A DNA stretch of 64,000 nucleotides from Paenibacillus_D sp047238105 (GTDB lineage Bacteria > Bacillota > Bacilli > Paenibacillales > Paenibacillaceae), in NCBI RefSeq assembly GCF_047238105.1, contig NZ_JBDFMD010000001.1, positions 1 to 64,000 on the forward strand, written 5' to 3'. Positions 51,135-61,859 of the stretch are shown in pieces. Both the position numbers and the translations under genes were made by a program. How positions within the stretch are numbered: the stretch's first letter is position 1; each line of letters begins with the position of its first letter. The notes beneath the pieces were generated by a model that did no database searches, had not been told where the DNA came from, and saw only the letters and a list, made by a program, of their open reading frames with translations.

Positions 51135-52226
51135 TTATGAATCACCAAAGCTCTGCATTGATTCGAAAAGACGGCGCACGCCGGCCGCCCAGCCCGGATC
51201 CTCCGCATAGCGTCGGTTGATCCACTCCAGCGGATCAGTCTGGGGAGGACGCTCGCGGGCCCAGCGCAGCACCGTCCGGGCTGCGATATCAGCCGAGTCA
51301 TCGATCGTCGTGTTATAGGTCTGCCAGCTATGGAACACATTGAAGGGATTATTGGCGATCCGCGCGGCCTCGGGATGATCCCGCGGCACAAAGCCTTGCT
51401 CTTGTCCTGTGATGGCGAAGAACAGCAGCGGATGGATATCATACCGCCAGGCCGTCTCCATCAGCGTCCGATAGTAGGGTTCCTCCGCTAGCAACGAATT
51501 CCTGCTCTCCAGATAAGACCGCAGCCTGTTCTCTTCAACCCGTACATAACGCAGCTCCTCTGGCAGCTCATTGACAACCCCGTCGGGGAGTGCCGGAACA
51601 TAGCTGTATGACAGCGGCAGGCGCAGCTTGAGCTCATCGGGCAGCGCAGGCGGCAGTGGTCCCGCCGGAGCCGGACTGTAGGCGTATATCGCGGCAGCTG
51701 CAATCACGAGCAGGCTGAGTACTGCATACTTCAGCTGCCGCCAGCGGGGGATCCAGATTGGGTTGCTTCCTGCCGCCGCAGTTACCTCGGCATCACCATC
51801 ACTAGCATGAAAGCCTGTGCGTCCAACGAGTAGCGACCAGCTGCACTGGTCCGGAGAAGACACCTCTTGAATCGCTGCACGCAGCTGCTGCTCGCTCAGT
51901 TCGCCTGCTGCGCGTGCCTGGGCCCAGCGCAGCAGCGCCTGCAGTTCCTCTTCCCCGGGATCGGGCATCTCCGCCAGAGTAGCCCGCCAGATATCTTCTG
52001 TTCGTACTGCCCGGCGTTCGCCAAGAACACGTTCACGGATCAGCGCAGTTGCCACCGCCTGTCGCTGCGGCTCGGCCAGCTCCGGCAGCTCCCGCATCAG
52101 CACACGGCGGATCGCATCGGCGAAGATCTCGGGATGCCGCTGCGGCGCGCCTGCATATTTGGACTGCACATACATCCGAATCGTCTGCATCTCTTGTGGT
52201 GTCAGGATACTCGCTTCGCTTCTCAC
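51135..52226 (-). CDS. membrane-anchored lysozyme-like/glucosaminidase domain protein
   Basis: A 363-aa protein. The N-terminal ~165 residues are cytoplasmic and helical, followed by one transmembrane helix (~170-190) and an extracellular domain with lysozyme-fold patterns (HPLLFFAITGQEQGF, NNPFNVFHSW, AARTVLRWARERP). The second half resembles bacterial N-acetylglucosaminidase domains that cut peptidoglycan glycan strands. It starts with GTG at 52226 behind GAGAGGTG. The cytoplasmic part is not recognised. Confidence 0.72.
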   Translation of the reverse strand: MRSEASILTPQEMQTIRMYVQSKYAGAPQRHPEIFADAIRRVLMRELPELAEPQRQAVATALIRERVLGERRAVRTEDIWRATLAEMPDPGEEELQALLRWAQARAAGELSEQQLRAAIQEVSSPDQCSWSLLVGRTGFHASDGDAEVTAAAGSNPIWIPRWRQLKYAVLSLLVIAAAAIYAYSPAPAGPLPPALPDELKLRLPLSYSYVPALPDGVVNELPEELRYVRVEENRLRSYLESRNSLLAEEPYYRTLMETAWRYDIHPLLFFAITGQEQGFVPRDHPEAARIANNPFNVFHSWQTYNTTIDDSADIAARTVLRWARERPPQTDPLEWINRRYAEDPGWAAGVRRLFESMQSFGDS

Positions 52227-52268
52227 TGGGCGCCCGCACCTCTCTACAACTCAGTTAATCGCGACCTG

Positions 52269-52586
52269 TCAGCCTGCCGCCTGGCGGATACGCGCTTGCA
52301 TATCCGGCGACTCGATATATGAAGCGATCTGCGCCTTCTCTTCGGCAGTAAACTGATACTCGCAATCGCATTCCTCGTCCTGGGGGACGATCTGGGCGAT
52401 CTGTCCGTGATGCGTGCAGATGACAAGCGCGGTCAGATCGATTAGGTCTGCAGGCAGCTCGTCCGTTCCTTCCTGAAGCTCGACCCGAAGGACGATATCT
52501 ACCCATTGCCTGTCCCGCCGCTCCACCTTTGGCTGGAAGGCTGCAAACTTGAGCTCCGTTACACGGTCCAACCCGTATCTGATCAA
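52269..52586 (-). CDS. small protein, 105 aa, unknown
   Basis: A small acidic protein with a Cys pair (ECDCEY) and a His pair (CTHHGQ). The TTG at 52586 follows GGAAGGGGG by 7 bases; the frame continues upstream but without a better start. Possible metal binding through the Cys/His residues is a guess. It lies 42 bp upstream of the 363-aa gene. Confidence 0.6.
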   Translation of the reverse strand: MIRYGLDRVTELKFAAFQPKVERRDRQWVDIVLRVELQEGTDELPADLIDLTALVICTHHGQIAQIVPQDEECDCEYQFTAEEKAQIASYIESPDMQARIRQAAG

Positions 52587-52610
52587 GCGACATCCCCCTT
52601 CCTGTAAGGA

Positions 52611-52637
52611 CAAAAACAAAGCGCCCGGAGGCGCTTT
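52611..52637. terminator. terminator after gltD
   Basis: AAAGCGCC and GGCGCTTT pair around a CGGA loop; TTTTTG follows on the minus strand and TTTTG on the plus strand. It is 33 bp beyond the gltD stop. Confidence 0.8.
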
Positions 52638-52670
52638 TGATGTATATCATGATCCGAAGAAGGCCGCCGG

Positions 52671-54158
<1,488 letters not shown>

Positions 54159-54308
54159 GATCGCTTTCCTCCATCCGTTAATGCGGGCCATACGGCCAAA
54201 CCGATCAGAGCCGGTTTACACTATAATACAATATCTTAGCATGAAAGTCCTTAGAAAAGGAATGGATTTTACGCACAATGATTTGCACTTGGACGCTATT
54301 TGTTCGGA

Positions 54309-54806
54309 TCAGAGGGCGGCCGCGCCACGTCTGATATACGTCGTATAGTAATAATCGTACGGGTTCTTCTCATCGCGGACGCCCTTCACACGCTGCGATT
54401 GCTCCCATTGCTTCGAATCGAACTCGGGAAAACGGGCATCGCCATCGAAATCCTCCTCGATCTCCGTCAGCAGCAGGCGGTCCGCATAAGGCAGGAACAA
54501 CCGGTAGATCTGCTCGCCGCCGATGATCATCAGATCCTCGCCGCGGAATCGCTCCAGCGTCTCTTCGACGGAATGCACGATCTCGCAGCCCTCCTGGCGG
54601 AAATCGTCGCTGCGGGTAAGGACGACATTGCGCCGGTTCTTGAGCGGTCCGCCAAATGACTCCAGCGTCTTACGCCCCATCACCACCGTCGTTCCGGTCG
54701 TCATGCGTTTAAAATAAGCCATATCATCAGGGATCCGCCACGGCAGATCATTGTCTCTGCCGATCGTCCGGTTGCGGGCCATGGCGGCGATCATCGTTAT
54801 CGTCAT
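54309..54806 (-). CDS. folA: dihydrofolate reductase
   Basis: A 165-aa DHFR: IGRDNDLPWRIPDD (active Asp), VVMGRKTLES for NADPH and IIGGEQIYR. It makes tetrahydrofolate for thymidylate synthesis. It lies 29 bp after thyA on the same strand, the usual thyA-folA operon, restoring the folate oxidised by ThyA. AGAGGAGG precedes the ATG. Confidence 0.95.
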   Translation of the reverse strand: MTITMIAAMARNRTIGRDNDLPWRIPDDMAYFKRMTTGTTVVMGRKTLESFGGPLKNRRNVVLTRSDDFRQEGCEIVHSVEETLERFRGEDLMIIGGEQIYRLFLPYADRLLLTEIEEDFDGDARFPEFDSKQWEQSQRVKGVRDEKNPYDYYYTTYIRRGAAAL

Positions 54807-54835
54807 GTGGACCTCCTCTGGTGGAATATGGATCG

Positions 54836-55630
54836 CTACACAGATACAGTTGCTTTAATCGCGGGATGATGCTCATAACCGATTAGCTCGAAATCGTCAT
54901 AGCGATAATCGAAGATCGAGTCCGGCTTGCGCTTGAGCACCAGACGCGGCAGCGGCAGCGGCTCACGGGTCAACTGCAGCTTCACTTGCTCCAGATGATC
55001 CTTATAGATGTGCACATCCGCACCCGAATAGATCAGCTCGCCAGGCTCCAGATCACATTGCTGAGCAATCATATGGGTAAGCAGCGCATACTGTGCCAGA
55101 TTGAACGGCAGACCAAGGAAGGTATCGGAGGAGCGCATATTGAACAGACAGGACAGCTTGCCTCTGGAGACATAGAACTGGAAAGTATAGTGGCAGGGCG
55201 GCAGCTTCATGCCCTCGATCTCGCTGACATTCCACGCACTTACCAGATGACGGCGCGAATTGGGGTTGTTGCGGATACTGTGCACCACTTCCGCGATCTG
55301 GTCGATCGTCTTGCCTTCCGGGGTCTGCCATGCGCGCCACTGCGAGCCGTAGACCGGCCCCAGGTCACCGTTCTCGTCGGCCCATTCATTCCAGATCCGT
55401 ACCCCGTTCTCCTGCAGGTAACGGACGTTGGTATCGCCGCTCAGGAACCATAACAGCTCATGGATAACCGACTTCATGTGGATCCGCTTGGTCGTTACGA
55501 CAGGGAGCCCCTCAGACAAGTCGTAACGCAGCTGGCGGCCGAATACGGACAGCGTTCCGGTGCCGGTGCGGTCGTCCCGCTCTTCCCCGTTCGCCAATAT
55601 ATCACGGAGCAAATCAAGATACGATCTCAA
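54836..55630 (-). CDS. thyA: thymidylate synthase
   Basis: A 264-aa ThyA with catalytic Cys in LPPCHYTFQFYV, the RRHLVSAWN motif and the C-terminal HPAIKATVSV tail. It converts dUMP to dTMP using methylenetetrahydrofolate. It starts with TTG at 55630 behind AGAGAGGTG and is followed by folA. Confidence 0.95.
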   Translation of the reverse strand: MRSYLDLLRDILANGEERDDRTGTGTLSVFGRQLRYDLSEGLPVVTTKRIHMKSVIHELLWFLSGDTNVRYLQENGVRIWNEWADENGDLGPVYGSQWRAWQTPEGKTIDQIAEVVHSIRNNPNSRRHLVSAWNVSEIEGMKLPPCHYTFQFYVSRGKLSCLFNMRSSDTFLGLPFNLAQYALLTHMIAQQCDLEPGELIYSGADVHIYKDHLEQVKLQLTREPLPLPRLVLKRKPDSIFDYRYDDFELIGYEHHPAIKATVSV

Positions 55631-55714
55631 ACGGACACCTCTCTATTCTCATACTAGTTGTATCATAACATAGTTTGGCTCGTCAGAGGCGACATTTTTC
55701 CCCTTGAACCAACA

Positions 55715-55768
55715 ATCCCCAAGCAGTGGAGACAGCGTCATAAAGCCTGTCTGCACCTGCTTGGGGAT
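55715..55768 (-). terminator. probable terminator of pdhABCD
   Basis: ATCCCCAAGCAG (55715-55726) and CTGCTTGGGGAT (55757-55768) are perfect inverted repeats with an inner GAGACAG / CTGTCT stem, 30 bp beyond the pdhD stop. The T tract on the minus strand is weak (TTGTTGGTT). Confidence 0.6.
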
Positions 55769-55798
55769 CCGGATTATGCCTTGATCGGCATCGTTATA

Positions 55799-57217
55799 TT
55801 ATTTCTTAATGAAGGTGTGAATCGGGTGGCCCAGCGCAACTTCGGCTGCTTCCATCGGAATCTCGCCGAGCGTCGGATGCGCGTGAATCGTCAGGGCGAT
55901 ATCTTCGACGGTAGCGCCCATCTCGATTGCCAAGCCCAGCTCAGCGATCAGGTTGGATGCTTCCAGACCGACGATCTGCGCACCCAGCACAAGACCGTTG
56001 TCGGCATCGGAGACGATCTTGACGTAACCTTCAGTCGCGTTAAGCGACAAGGCGCGGCCATTGATGTTGAACGGGAAGCGGCCGATCTTCACATTATGGC
56101 CTTTTTCTTTGGCTTCGTTCTCGCTGTAGCCTACGCTGGCACACTCTGGATCCGAGAATACGACCAGCGGAATGCATTTGTAATCAATCTTGCTCGGCAA
56201 ACCTGCGATAGACTCGGCTGCAACCTTCGCTTCGTACGAAGATTTGTGAGCAAGCGCCGGGCCGGCGACGATATCACCGATCGCATAGATATGCGGGATG
56301 CTGGTGCGGCCTTGGTCGTCGACTTCGATGAAGCCGCGCTCGTTCATTTTGATATCGATCAGGTCCAGACCCAGCTCGCCGTCCGTGTTTGGCCGACGGC
56401 CGACAGTGACCAGCAGGTAGTCTGCAGTCAATTGTTTCTCTTCGTCACCTACCGTGAAGCTGAGCGTCACATCCTTGTCGGATTGCTCTGCGCTGTTTGC
56501 TTTGGCGCCAGTGAAGATCTCTACGCCTTGGCCTTTAAGCTTCTTCTCAACCAGCTTGGACATCTCGGCGTCGAAGCCCGGCAGGATCGAATCGAGTCCT
56601 TCCACCACAGTTACCTTGGTACCGAACTTGGAGTACATCTGCCCGAGCTCGATACCGATGTAGCCGCCGCCGACGACGATCATGCTCTTCGGCACTTCGG
56701 GCAGCGACAGCGCTTCGGTCGAGGAGATGATCCGTCCGCCAAACGGGAACGGCTTCAGCTCGATCGGGCGCGATCCGGTAGCGATGATGCAGTTCTTGAA
56801 ACGGTAGCGCGGGGATTCCTGGTCATTGAAGACACGCGCTTCATTTTCGTTGATGAACATCACTTCACCGTTGAAGAAATCAACCTTATTGGCTTTCAGC
56901 AAGGAAGCTACGCCGCCAGTCAGCTTCTTCACGACACCGTTTTTGAAGTCCTGTACTTTGCTGAAGTCGACTTTGACCTTGCCGGCATCGATGCCGATCT
57001 CGGATGCATGGGAGATCGATTCGTACTGATGCGCAGCGGAGATCAGCGCTTTGGACGGGATACAGCCCACGTTAAGACAGACGCCGCCTACTTTTTCCTT
57101 GTCGACGACAAGCACTTTTTGTCCGAGCTGGGCAGCGCGGATCGCAGCGGTGTATCCGCCGGGACCGGCTCCGATTACTAATGTGTCAATATCCAGGGAA
57201 GCATCGCCTACTACCAT
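55799..57217 (-). CDS. pdhD: dihydrolipoamide dehydrogenase (E3)
   Basis: A 472-aa flavoprotein with FAD motif GAGPGG, redox disulfide CLNVGC, NAD motif GGGYIG and a C-terminal HAHPTLGE with the catalytic His-Glu pair. It reoxidises the lipoyl groups of the pyruvate dehydrogenase complex with NAD+. It follows pdhC by 4 bp. GGAGGTG lies before the ATG. Confidence 0.95.
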   Translation of the reverse strand: MVVGDASLDIDTLVIGAGPGGYTAAIRAAQLGQKVLVVDKEKVGGVCLNVGCIPSKALISAAHQYESISHASEIGIDAGKVKVDFSKVQDFKNGVVKKLTGGVASLLKANKVDFFNGEVMFINENEARVFNDQESPRYRFKNCIIATGSRPIELKPFPFGGRIISSTEALSLPEVPKSMIVVGGGYIGIELGQMYSKFGTKVTVVEGLDSILPGFDAEMSKLVEKKLKGQGVEIFTGAKANSAEQSDKDVTLSFTVGDEEKQLTADYLLVTVGRRPNTDGELGLDLIDIKMNERGFIEVDDQGRTSIPHIYAIGDIVAGPALAHKSSYEAKVAAESIAGLPSKIDYKCIPLVVFSDPECASVGYSENEAKEKGHNVKIGRFPFNINGRALSLNATEGYVKIVSDADNGLVLGAQIVGLEASNLIAELGLAIEMGATVEDIALTIHAHPTLGEIPMEAAEVALGHPIHTFIKK

Positions 57218-57221
57218 GATA

Positions 57222-58544
57222 TTACACCTCCATTACGAGCAGCTCGGGATCAGCGAGCAGCTGCTTGATATAGTTCATGCAGTTTTGAGCCGTAGCACCG
57301 TCGATGAGACGATGGTCATAGCTGAGAGACAGGGCCATTACTGGAGCAACGACGACTTCGCCGTTCTTGACGACCGGCTTCTCGGAGATCCGTCCTGTAC
57401 CCAGGATCGCCACTTCAGGGAAGTTGATGACCGGGGTGAAGAACATGCCGCCAGCGGAGCCGATGTTGGAAATGGTCATCGTGCCGCCCTTCATCTCGCT
57501 CGGGGACAGCTTGCCGTCACGCGCCTTGCCAGCCAGATCCATAATATCGGCAGCGATCATCCAGATGCTCTTGCGATCCGCATCGTGAACAACCGGCACG
57601 ACCAGACCATTGTCGGTATCGGCTGCGATGCCGATGTTATAGTACTTCTTGTATACGATCTCCTGATTTGCTTCATCAAGCGTGGAATTCATGATCGGGA
57701 ATTCGCGCAGAGCAGCAACCAGAGCTTTGACGATAAACGGCAAGTAGGTCAGCTTGACACCCTTCTTCTCGGCCAATGGCTTGCCTTTGGTGCGCAGCTC
57801 GACCAGCGCCGTGACATCGACTTCATCCATATGTGTCACATGGGGGGCCGTATAGACCGATTTGACCATAGCGCCTGCGATGACTTTGCGGATGCCTTTG
57901 AACGGTACGCGTTCTTCCGGACGGTCGCCTTGGACAGCGGCCGCTTGCGGTTTGGACGCGCCCTTGCTCTCTGCAGCGGCTTCCGGAGCTTTCTCCTCAG
58001 CGGCTCCGCCTGCGGAGAATTGATCGATATCTTCGCGGGTGATGCGGCCGTTTTTGCCGGTGCCTTTTACTTTGGACAGCTCTACGCCCTTCTCGCGCCC
58101 GTACTTGCGCACGCTAGGTGTAGCCAGGACAAGCGCCTTGCTGTCAGCATCGTCGGATTCGCTCTTATCGGAGGAACCGTCTGCCTTGTCTGCTGAAGCG
58201 GTCTTGGATCCCTCGGCCTCGGGGAGCTCGGTCGGTTCCGGTTCTTTCGCTTCCTTAGGTGCGGATTCGGACTCGGATGCTGGCGTCTGATCCGGCACCT
58301 CGCCTTCGGCATCGATGATCGCCACGACGTCGCCGACGTGGCATACCTGGCCGTCCTTCACGAGGACTTCCAGCACTTTGCCCTCTACAGGACATGGCAC
58401 TTCGACGATCGCTTTATCGTTCTGCACGTCCATGATAATATCTTCGTCGGTTACTTTATCGCCCGGCTTGATGTGGATCTTGACGATCTCACCTTCATGC
58501 AGGCCTTCTCCCAGTTCGGGGAACCGGTATTCGAATTTGGCCAA
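57222..58544 (-). CDS. pdhC: pyruvate dehydrogenase E2, dihydrolipoamide acetyltransferase
   Basis: A 440-aa E2: N-terminal lipoyl domain with Lys in MDVQNDKAIVEV, a long Glu/Ser/Pro/Ala linker, an E3/E1-binding domain (TPSVRKYGREKGVEL) and the catalytic domain ending DHRLIDG. It transfers acetyl groups to CoA. I choose TTG at 58544, eight bases after AAGGAGG; the longer frame to 58574 begins before the ribosome site. A 157-bp palindromic element separates it from pdhB. Confidence 0.92.
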   Translation of the reverse strand: MAKFEYRFPELGEGLHEGEIVKIHIKPGDKVTDEDIIMDVQNDKAIVEVPCPVEGKVLEVLVKDGQVCHVGDVVAIIDAEGEVPDQTPASESESAPKEAKEPEPTELPEAEGSKTASADKADGSSDKSESDDADSKALVLATPSVRKYGREKGVELSKVKGTGKNGRITREDIDQFSAGGAAEEKAPEAAAESKGASKPQAAAVQGDRPEERVPFKGIRKVIAGAMVKSVYTAPHVTHMDEVDVTALVELRTKGKPLAEKKGVKLTYLPFIVKALVAALREFPIMNSTLDEANQEIVYKKYYNIGIAADTDNGLVVPVVHDADRKSIWMIAADIMDLAGKARDGKLSPSEMKGGTMTISNIGSAGGMFFTPVINFPEVAILGTGRISEKPVVKNGEVVVAPVMALSLSYDHRLIDGATAQNCMNYIKQLLADPELLVMEV

Positions 58545-58584
58545 ATGGATTACCTCCTTACTTAATGTAGACACTTTTGTTCGC

Positions 58585-58741
58585 GTAGTGAGACAGTCGG
58601 CCTGCGCGGGTCGGACCGCCCCTCCGATCGCTGTTGTTCCCGGATTATTGGATTAGATAACCCATACAGCGGGATAAATCCGGGAACAAAGGCGAGCGCT
58701 GCGCTTCTCCAGGACAATTCCGCCCTCTACGGCTCCACTAC
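58585..58741. repeat. palindromic MITE-like element between pdhB and pdhC
   Basis: The ends are GTAGTGAGA (58585-58593) and CTCCACTAC (58733-58741), nearly inverted. The centre has a perfect 13-bp inverted repeat TTGTTCCCGGATT (58634-58646) / AATCCGGGAACAA (58677-58689). The space between is partly complementary. It would form a long RNA hairpin inside the pdh transcript. It encodes no protein. Confidence 0.6.
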
Positions 58742-58767
58742 ACTATGATAGCAATATTAAACCATTT

Positions 58768-59745
58768 TTAAAATTCAAGTGTTTTGTTAACCGCAGCGAT
58801 AATCCGCTTCGGCGATGGGAGCCAAGCGTCCTCGACCTGGGCGAACGGATAGACGGTGTCTGGTCCGGCAACACGCAGTACCGGCGCTTCCAGGTGCAGG
58901 ATCGCCTTCTCATTGATCTGGGCGATAACTTCGGCAGCGATGCCGGATGTCTTCTGGGCTTCCTGGACGACGATCGCGCGGTTGGTCTTTTGGACCGAAG
59001 CGATGATGGTGTCGATGTCAAGAGGCATCAGCGTGCGGAGGTCGATAACCTCTGCTTTGACACCCGATTTCTCCAGCTCTTCGGCAGCCTTGACTGCGGT
59101 GTGGACCATCATGCCGTAGGCAAGGATGGTGATGTCGCTGCCTTCGCGTACGACATTGGCCTTGCCGATCTCGACCGTGTAGTCTTCCTCCGGTACATCG
59201 GCGCGGAAGGCGTGGTACAGATTGAGATGCTCCATGAAGAATACCGGATCGTTGTCGCGGATCGCAGAGATCAGGAGACCTTTGGCGTCATAAGGATTGG
59301 ATGGAATGACGACTTTGATGCCTGGTGTCTGAACAGCCAGTCCTTCAAGGGAGTCTGTATGAAGCTCGGCAGCTTTGACGCCGCCGCCAAACGGCGTACG
59401 GAATACGATCGGCGCGTTGTAGCGTCCGCCGGAGCGGTAACGCATACGGGCCGCCTGGACGAACATCTGGTCCAGCGCTTCATAGATAAATCCGACAAAC
59501 TGGATCTCGGCAACCGGGCGGAAGCCCTGGATGCCCATACCTACAGCGAGACCGCCGATGGCGGATTCAGCCAGCGGCGTATCGAATACGCGCTCTTCGC
59601 CAAACTCGGCCTGCAGTCCTTCGGTGGCGCGGAATACGCCGCCGACTTTGCCTACGTCTTCGCCGAATACCAAAACGTTAGGATCCTTTTTGAGCTCGAC
59701 GCGCATCGCGTCGCGGATCGCTTCTTTCATATTCATTTGAGCCAT
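58768..59745 (-). CDS. pdhB: pyruvate dehydrogenase E1 beta
   Basis: A 325-aa E1-beta of the transketolase-like family: MNMKEAIRDAM start, FGEDVGKVGG, AESAIGG and PSNPYDAKGLL are family segments. With E1-alpha it decarboxylates pyruvate on thiamine diphosphate. AGGAGG precedes the ATG. It lies 15 bp after pdhA. Confidence 0.95.
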   Translation of the reverse strand: MAQMNMKEAIRDAMRVELKKDPNVLVFGEDVGKVGGVFRATEGLQAEFGEERVFDTPLAESAIGGLAVGMGIQGFRPVAEIQFVGFIYEALDQMFVQAARMRYRSGGRYNAPIVFRTPFGGGVKAAELHTDSLEGLAVQTPGIKVVIPSNPYDAKGLLISAIRDNDPVFFMEHLNLYHAFRADVPEEDYTVEIGKANVVREGSDITILAYGMMVHTAVKAAEELEKSGVKAEVIDLRTLMPLDIDTIIASVQKTNRAIVVQEAQKTSGIAAEVIAQINEKAILHLEAPVLRVAGPDTVYPFAQVEDAWLPSPKRIIAAVNKTLEF

Positions 59746-59760
59746 GATCGCTGGTTCCTC

Positions 59761-60828
59761 CTATTCAAAATCGGCTTTTTGCTCTTCGAGATGCTGCGGC
59801 GTCGTCTCGAACATCGAATCGATCAGACTGCCCACCGTCATCTTTTCCGTAGCTTCAGCTTTTTTGATTTGTTCATTGACCGTTGCTTTTGCCTCTTCCT
59901 TCACACGCGCGGTGTCTTCCTCGGACCAGAGGCCTTTGCTCTCCAGGTACTTGCCAAAGCGAACCAGCGGATCCTTCAGGCTCCATTCCTGCTCTTCTTC
60001 CTTGGTACGGTATTTGGAAGTGTCATCGGCCATGGAGTGCGGACGGAACCGGTAAGTCAGGATCTCGATCAGTGTCGCGCCTTCGCCGTTGCGTCCACGC
60101 TCTGCAGCATCCTTCACGGCTTTGTACACAGCCAGGATATCCATGCCGTCGACTTGTACGCCTTTGATGCCTGCAGCTACAGCCTTGTGAGCGATCGACT
60201 CGGCCGCTGTTTGCTTGGAGAAAGGGGTCGTGATGGCATAGCCGTTGTTCTGTACCGCATAGATAACCGGCAGCTTGAAGACGCCAGCGAAGTTAAGTCC
60301 TTCGTAGAAATCGCCTTCCGACGATCCGCCGTCGCCGGTGTACGTAATCGCGACGCGCTGCTCGCCCTTCTTCTTGAATGCCATGGCAACGCCGGTCGCA
60401 TGCAGGATCTGCGCGCCGATGATGATCTGCGGCATCAGCACGTGCACATCCTCAGGGATCTGACCGCCATGCTGATGACCGCGGGAGTATAGGAACGCCT
60501 GGTACAGCGGCAATCCGTGCCAGACGATCTGCGGCATGTCACGATAGCCGGGGCAGATAAAGTCGTCTTTATTCAACGCATATTCACTGCCGACCATCGA
60601 TGCTTCTTGTCCGGATACCGGCGCATAGAACCCGAGGCGTCCTTGACGACCCAGATTGACAGCGCGCTCATCCCATGTACGAGTGAATACCATACGGTAC
60701 ATCATTTCTTTCAATTGCTCATCGGTCAGCTCCGGCATTAAGTCCGGATTAACGACTTCGCCTTCAGGAGACAGTATGGAAAGCGGGGTTACCGGCTCCA
60801 CCTGAACTTCATAAGGAAGTTTGCTCAT
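59761..60828 (-). CDS. pdhA: pyruvate dehydrogenase E1 alpha
   Basis: A 355-aa E1-alpha with the thiamine diphosphate motif GDGGSSEGDFYEGLNFAG, and the phosphorylation-loop-like RPHSMADD region. The start at 60828 follows GAGGTGA by 8 bases; GTG codons upstream are in frame. First gene of pdhABCD on the minus strand, behind a good sigma-A promoter. Confidence 0.95.
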   Translation of the reverse strand: MSKLPYEVQVEPVTPLSILSPEGEVVNPDLMPELTDEQLKEMMYRMVFTRTWDERAVNLGRQGRLGFYAPVSGQEASMVGSEYALNKDDFICPGYRDMPQIVWHGLPLYQAFLYSRGHQHGGQIPEDVHVLMPQIIIGAQILHATGVAMAFKKKGEQRVAITYTGDGGSSEGDFYEGLNFAGVFKLPVIYAVQNNGYAITTPFSKQTAAESIAHKAVAAGIKGVQVDGMDILAVYKAVKDAAERGRNGEGATLIEILTYRFRPHSMADDTSKYRTKEEEQEWSLKDPLVRFGKYLESKGLWSEEDTARVKEEAKATVNEQIKKAEATEKMTVGSLIDSMFETTPQHLEEQKADFE

Positions 60829-60883
60829 TTTCACGTTCACCTCGATAAGATATTTGAATATCTAACTCCGCTGTTATAGAATT

Positions 60884-60913
60884 ATTATAAACCTGTTTAC
60901 CGAAAATGGTCAA
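60884..60913 (-). promoter_or_regulatory. pdhA promoter
   Basis: On the minus strand TTGACC (60908-60913) and TATAAT (60884-60889) are spaced by 18 bp, about 55 bp before the pdhA start. Confidence 0.7.
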
Positions 60914-61115
60914 AGCAAAATTCGAAAAAACCGTTGTTTTTTCTAAAGTTTTTGCGTTTGTCCGGATAGCAATGTTTATAATACAGCTTATGAAAACATG
61001 TATAACAGATTGGTACAACTTCAGAAAAAATTCACGAATGGCGCATGTTTCCTCCCTATTGTTTACCCATCGCCCATGCAAACCATTCATTAAGAAAAGG
61101 AGATTGTAAGATAAG

Positions 61116-61859
61116 ATGAGCGAACAAATCAAACGCACCATCATCAAAGATTCGGTGACGTCCTCACACCTTCCCGAAGGAGAGCGCGGCCTAAGGCTTT
61201 ATTTGCCTCCGGGCTACAATGAAATCCTCAGCTATCCGGTCATCTACTGCCAAGACGGCGAAGACTTTTTTAATTTTGGCCGGATTGCTACCCAGGCTCA
61301 TACGATGATCCTGGACGGCGAGCTGGAGCCGCTCGTCATCGTCGGCGTCGACGTGGACAAGTCGGTTCGCACCGAGGAGTATGCTCCGGACGGCGAACGT
61401 CATGATGCGTATGTACGTTTCTTCGTGGAGGAGATGATGCCCTATATCGCTTCCAAATATGCCGTGCGCTCCGAGGCCGATCAGATCCTGCTGGCCGGCG
61501 ACTCGCTCGGCGCCACTGCAAGCTTGCATATCGCCATCAGCAACCCCGGCAAGTTCAAATACTTGCTCTCGCTCTCAGGCGCCTACTATCCGGCATCACG
61601 CAGCATCGTTTCGGCTTTGGCGCCGGGAGCACTGGACGGAATGAGCGTTTATATGCTGGTTGGCCTGCAGGAGGATGCATACGAGACCGACCGCGGCATC
61701 TACGACTTCGTCACCCTGAATCGTTCCATGAAGAAGCTGCTGGCGGACAAAGGCGCCGAGCTCGTCTATCACGAGAAGGACGGCAAGCATGTCTGGGGCT
61801 TCTGGCAGCAGGAGGTCCCGGCCGCGCTGGCCTGGTTCAACGGCCAAGCTCTGACTTGA
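61116..61859 (+). CDS. esterase (alpha/beta hydrolase, EstD/IroE-like)
   Basis: A 247-aa protein with the nucleophile motif AGDSLGA, oxyanion-side PVIYCQDGEDFF and a catalytic His in GKHVWGFW. The class includes trilactone hydrolases and putative esterases. The substrate is unknown. AAAAGGAGA precedes the ATG. It diverges from pdhA. The last 23 bp overlap the convergent phosphatase gene. Confidence 0.8.
   Translation: MSEQIKRTIIKDSVTSSHLPEGERGLRLYLPPGYNEILSYPVIYCQDGEDFFNFGRIATQAHTMILDGELEPLVIVGVDVDKSVRTEEYAPDGERHDAYVRFFVEEMMPYIASKYAVRSEADQILLAGDSLGATASLHIAISNPGKFKYLLSLSGAYYPASRSIVSALAPGALDGMSVYMLVGLQEDAYETDRGIYDFVTLNRSMKKLLADKGAELVYHEKDGKHVWGFWQQEVPAALAWFNGQALT

Noticed and set aside
55658..57181. 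Long plus-strand open frame opposite pdhD (507 codons)
   Set aside because: Antisense shadow of a clear dihydrolipoamide dehydrogenase; no ribosome site or family resemblance.
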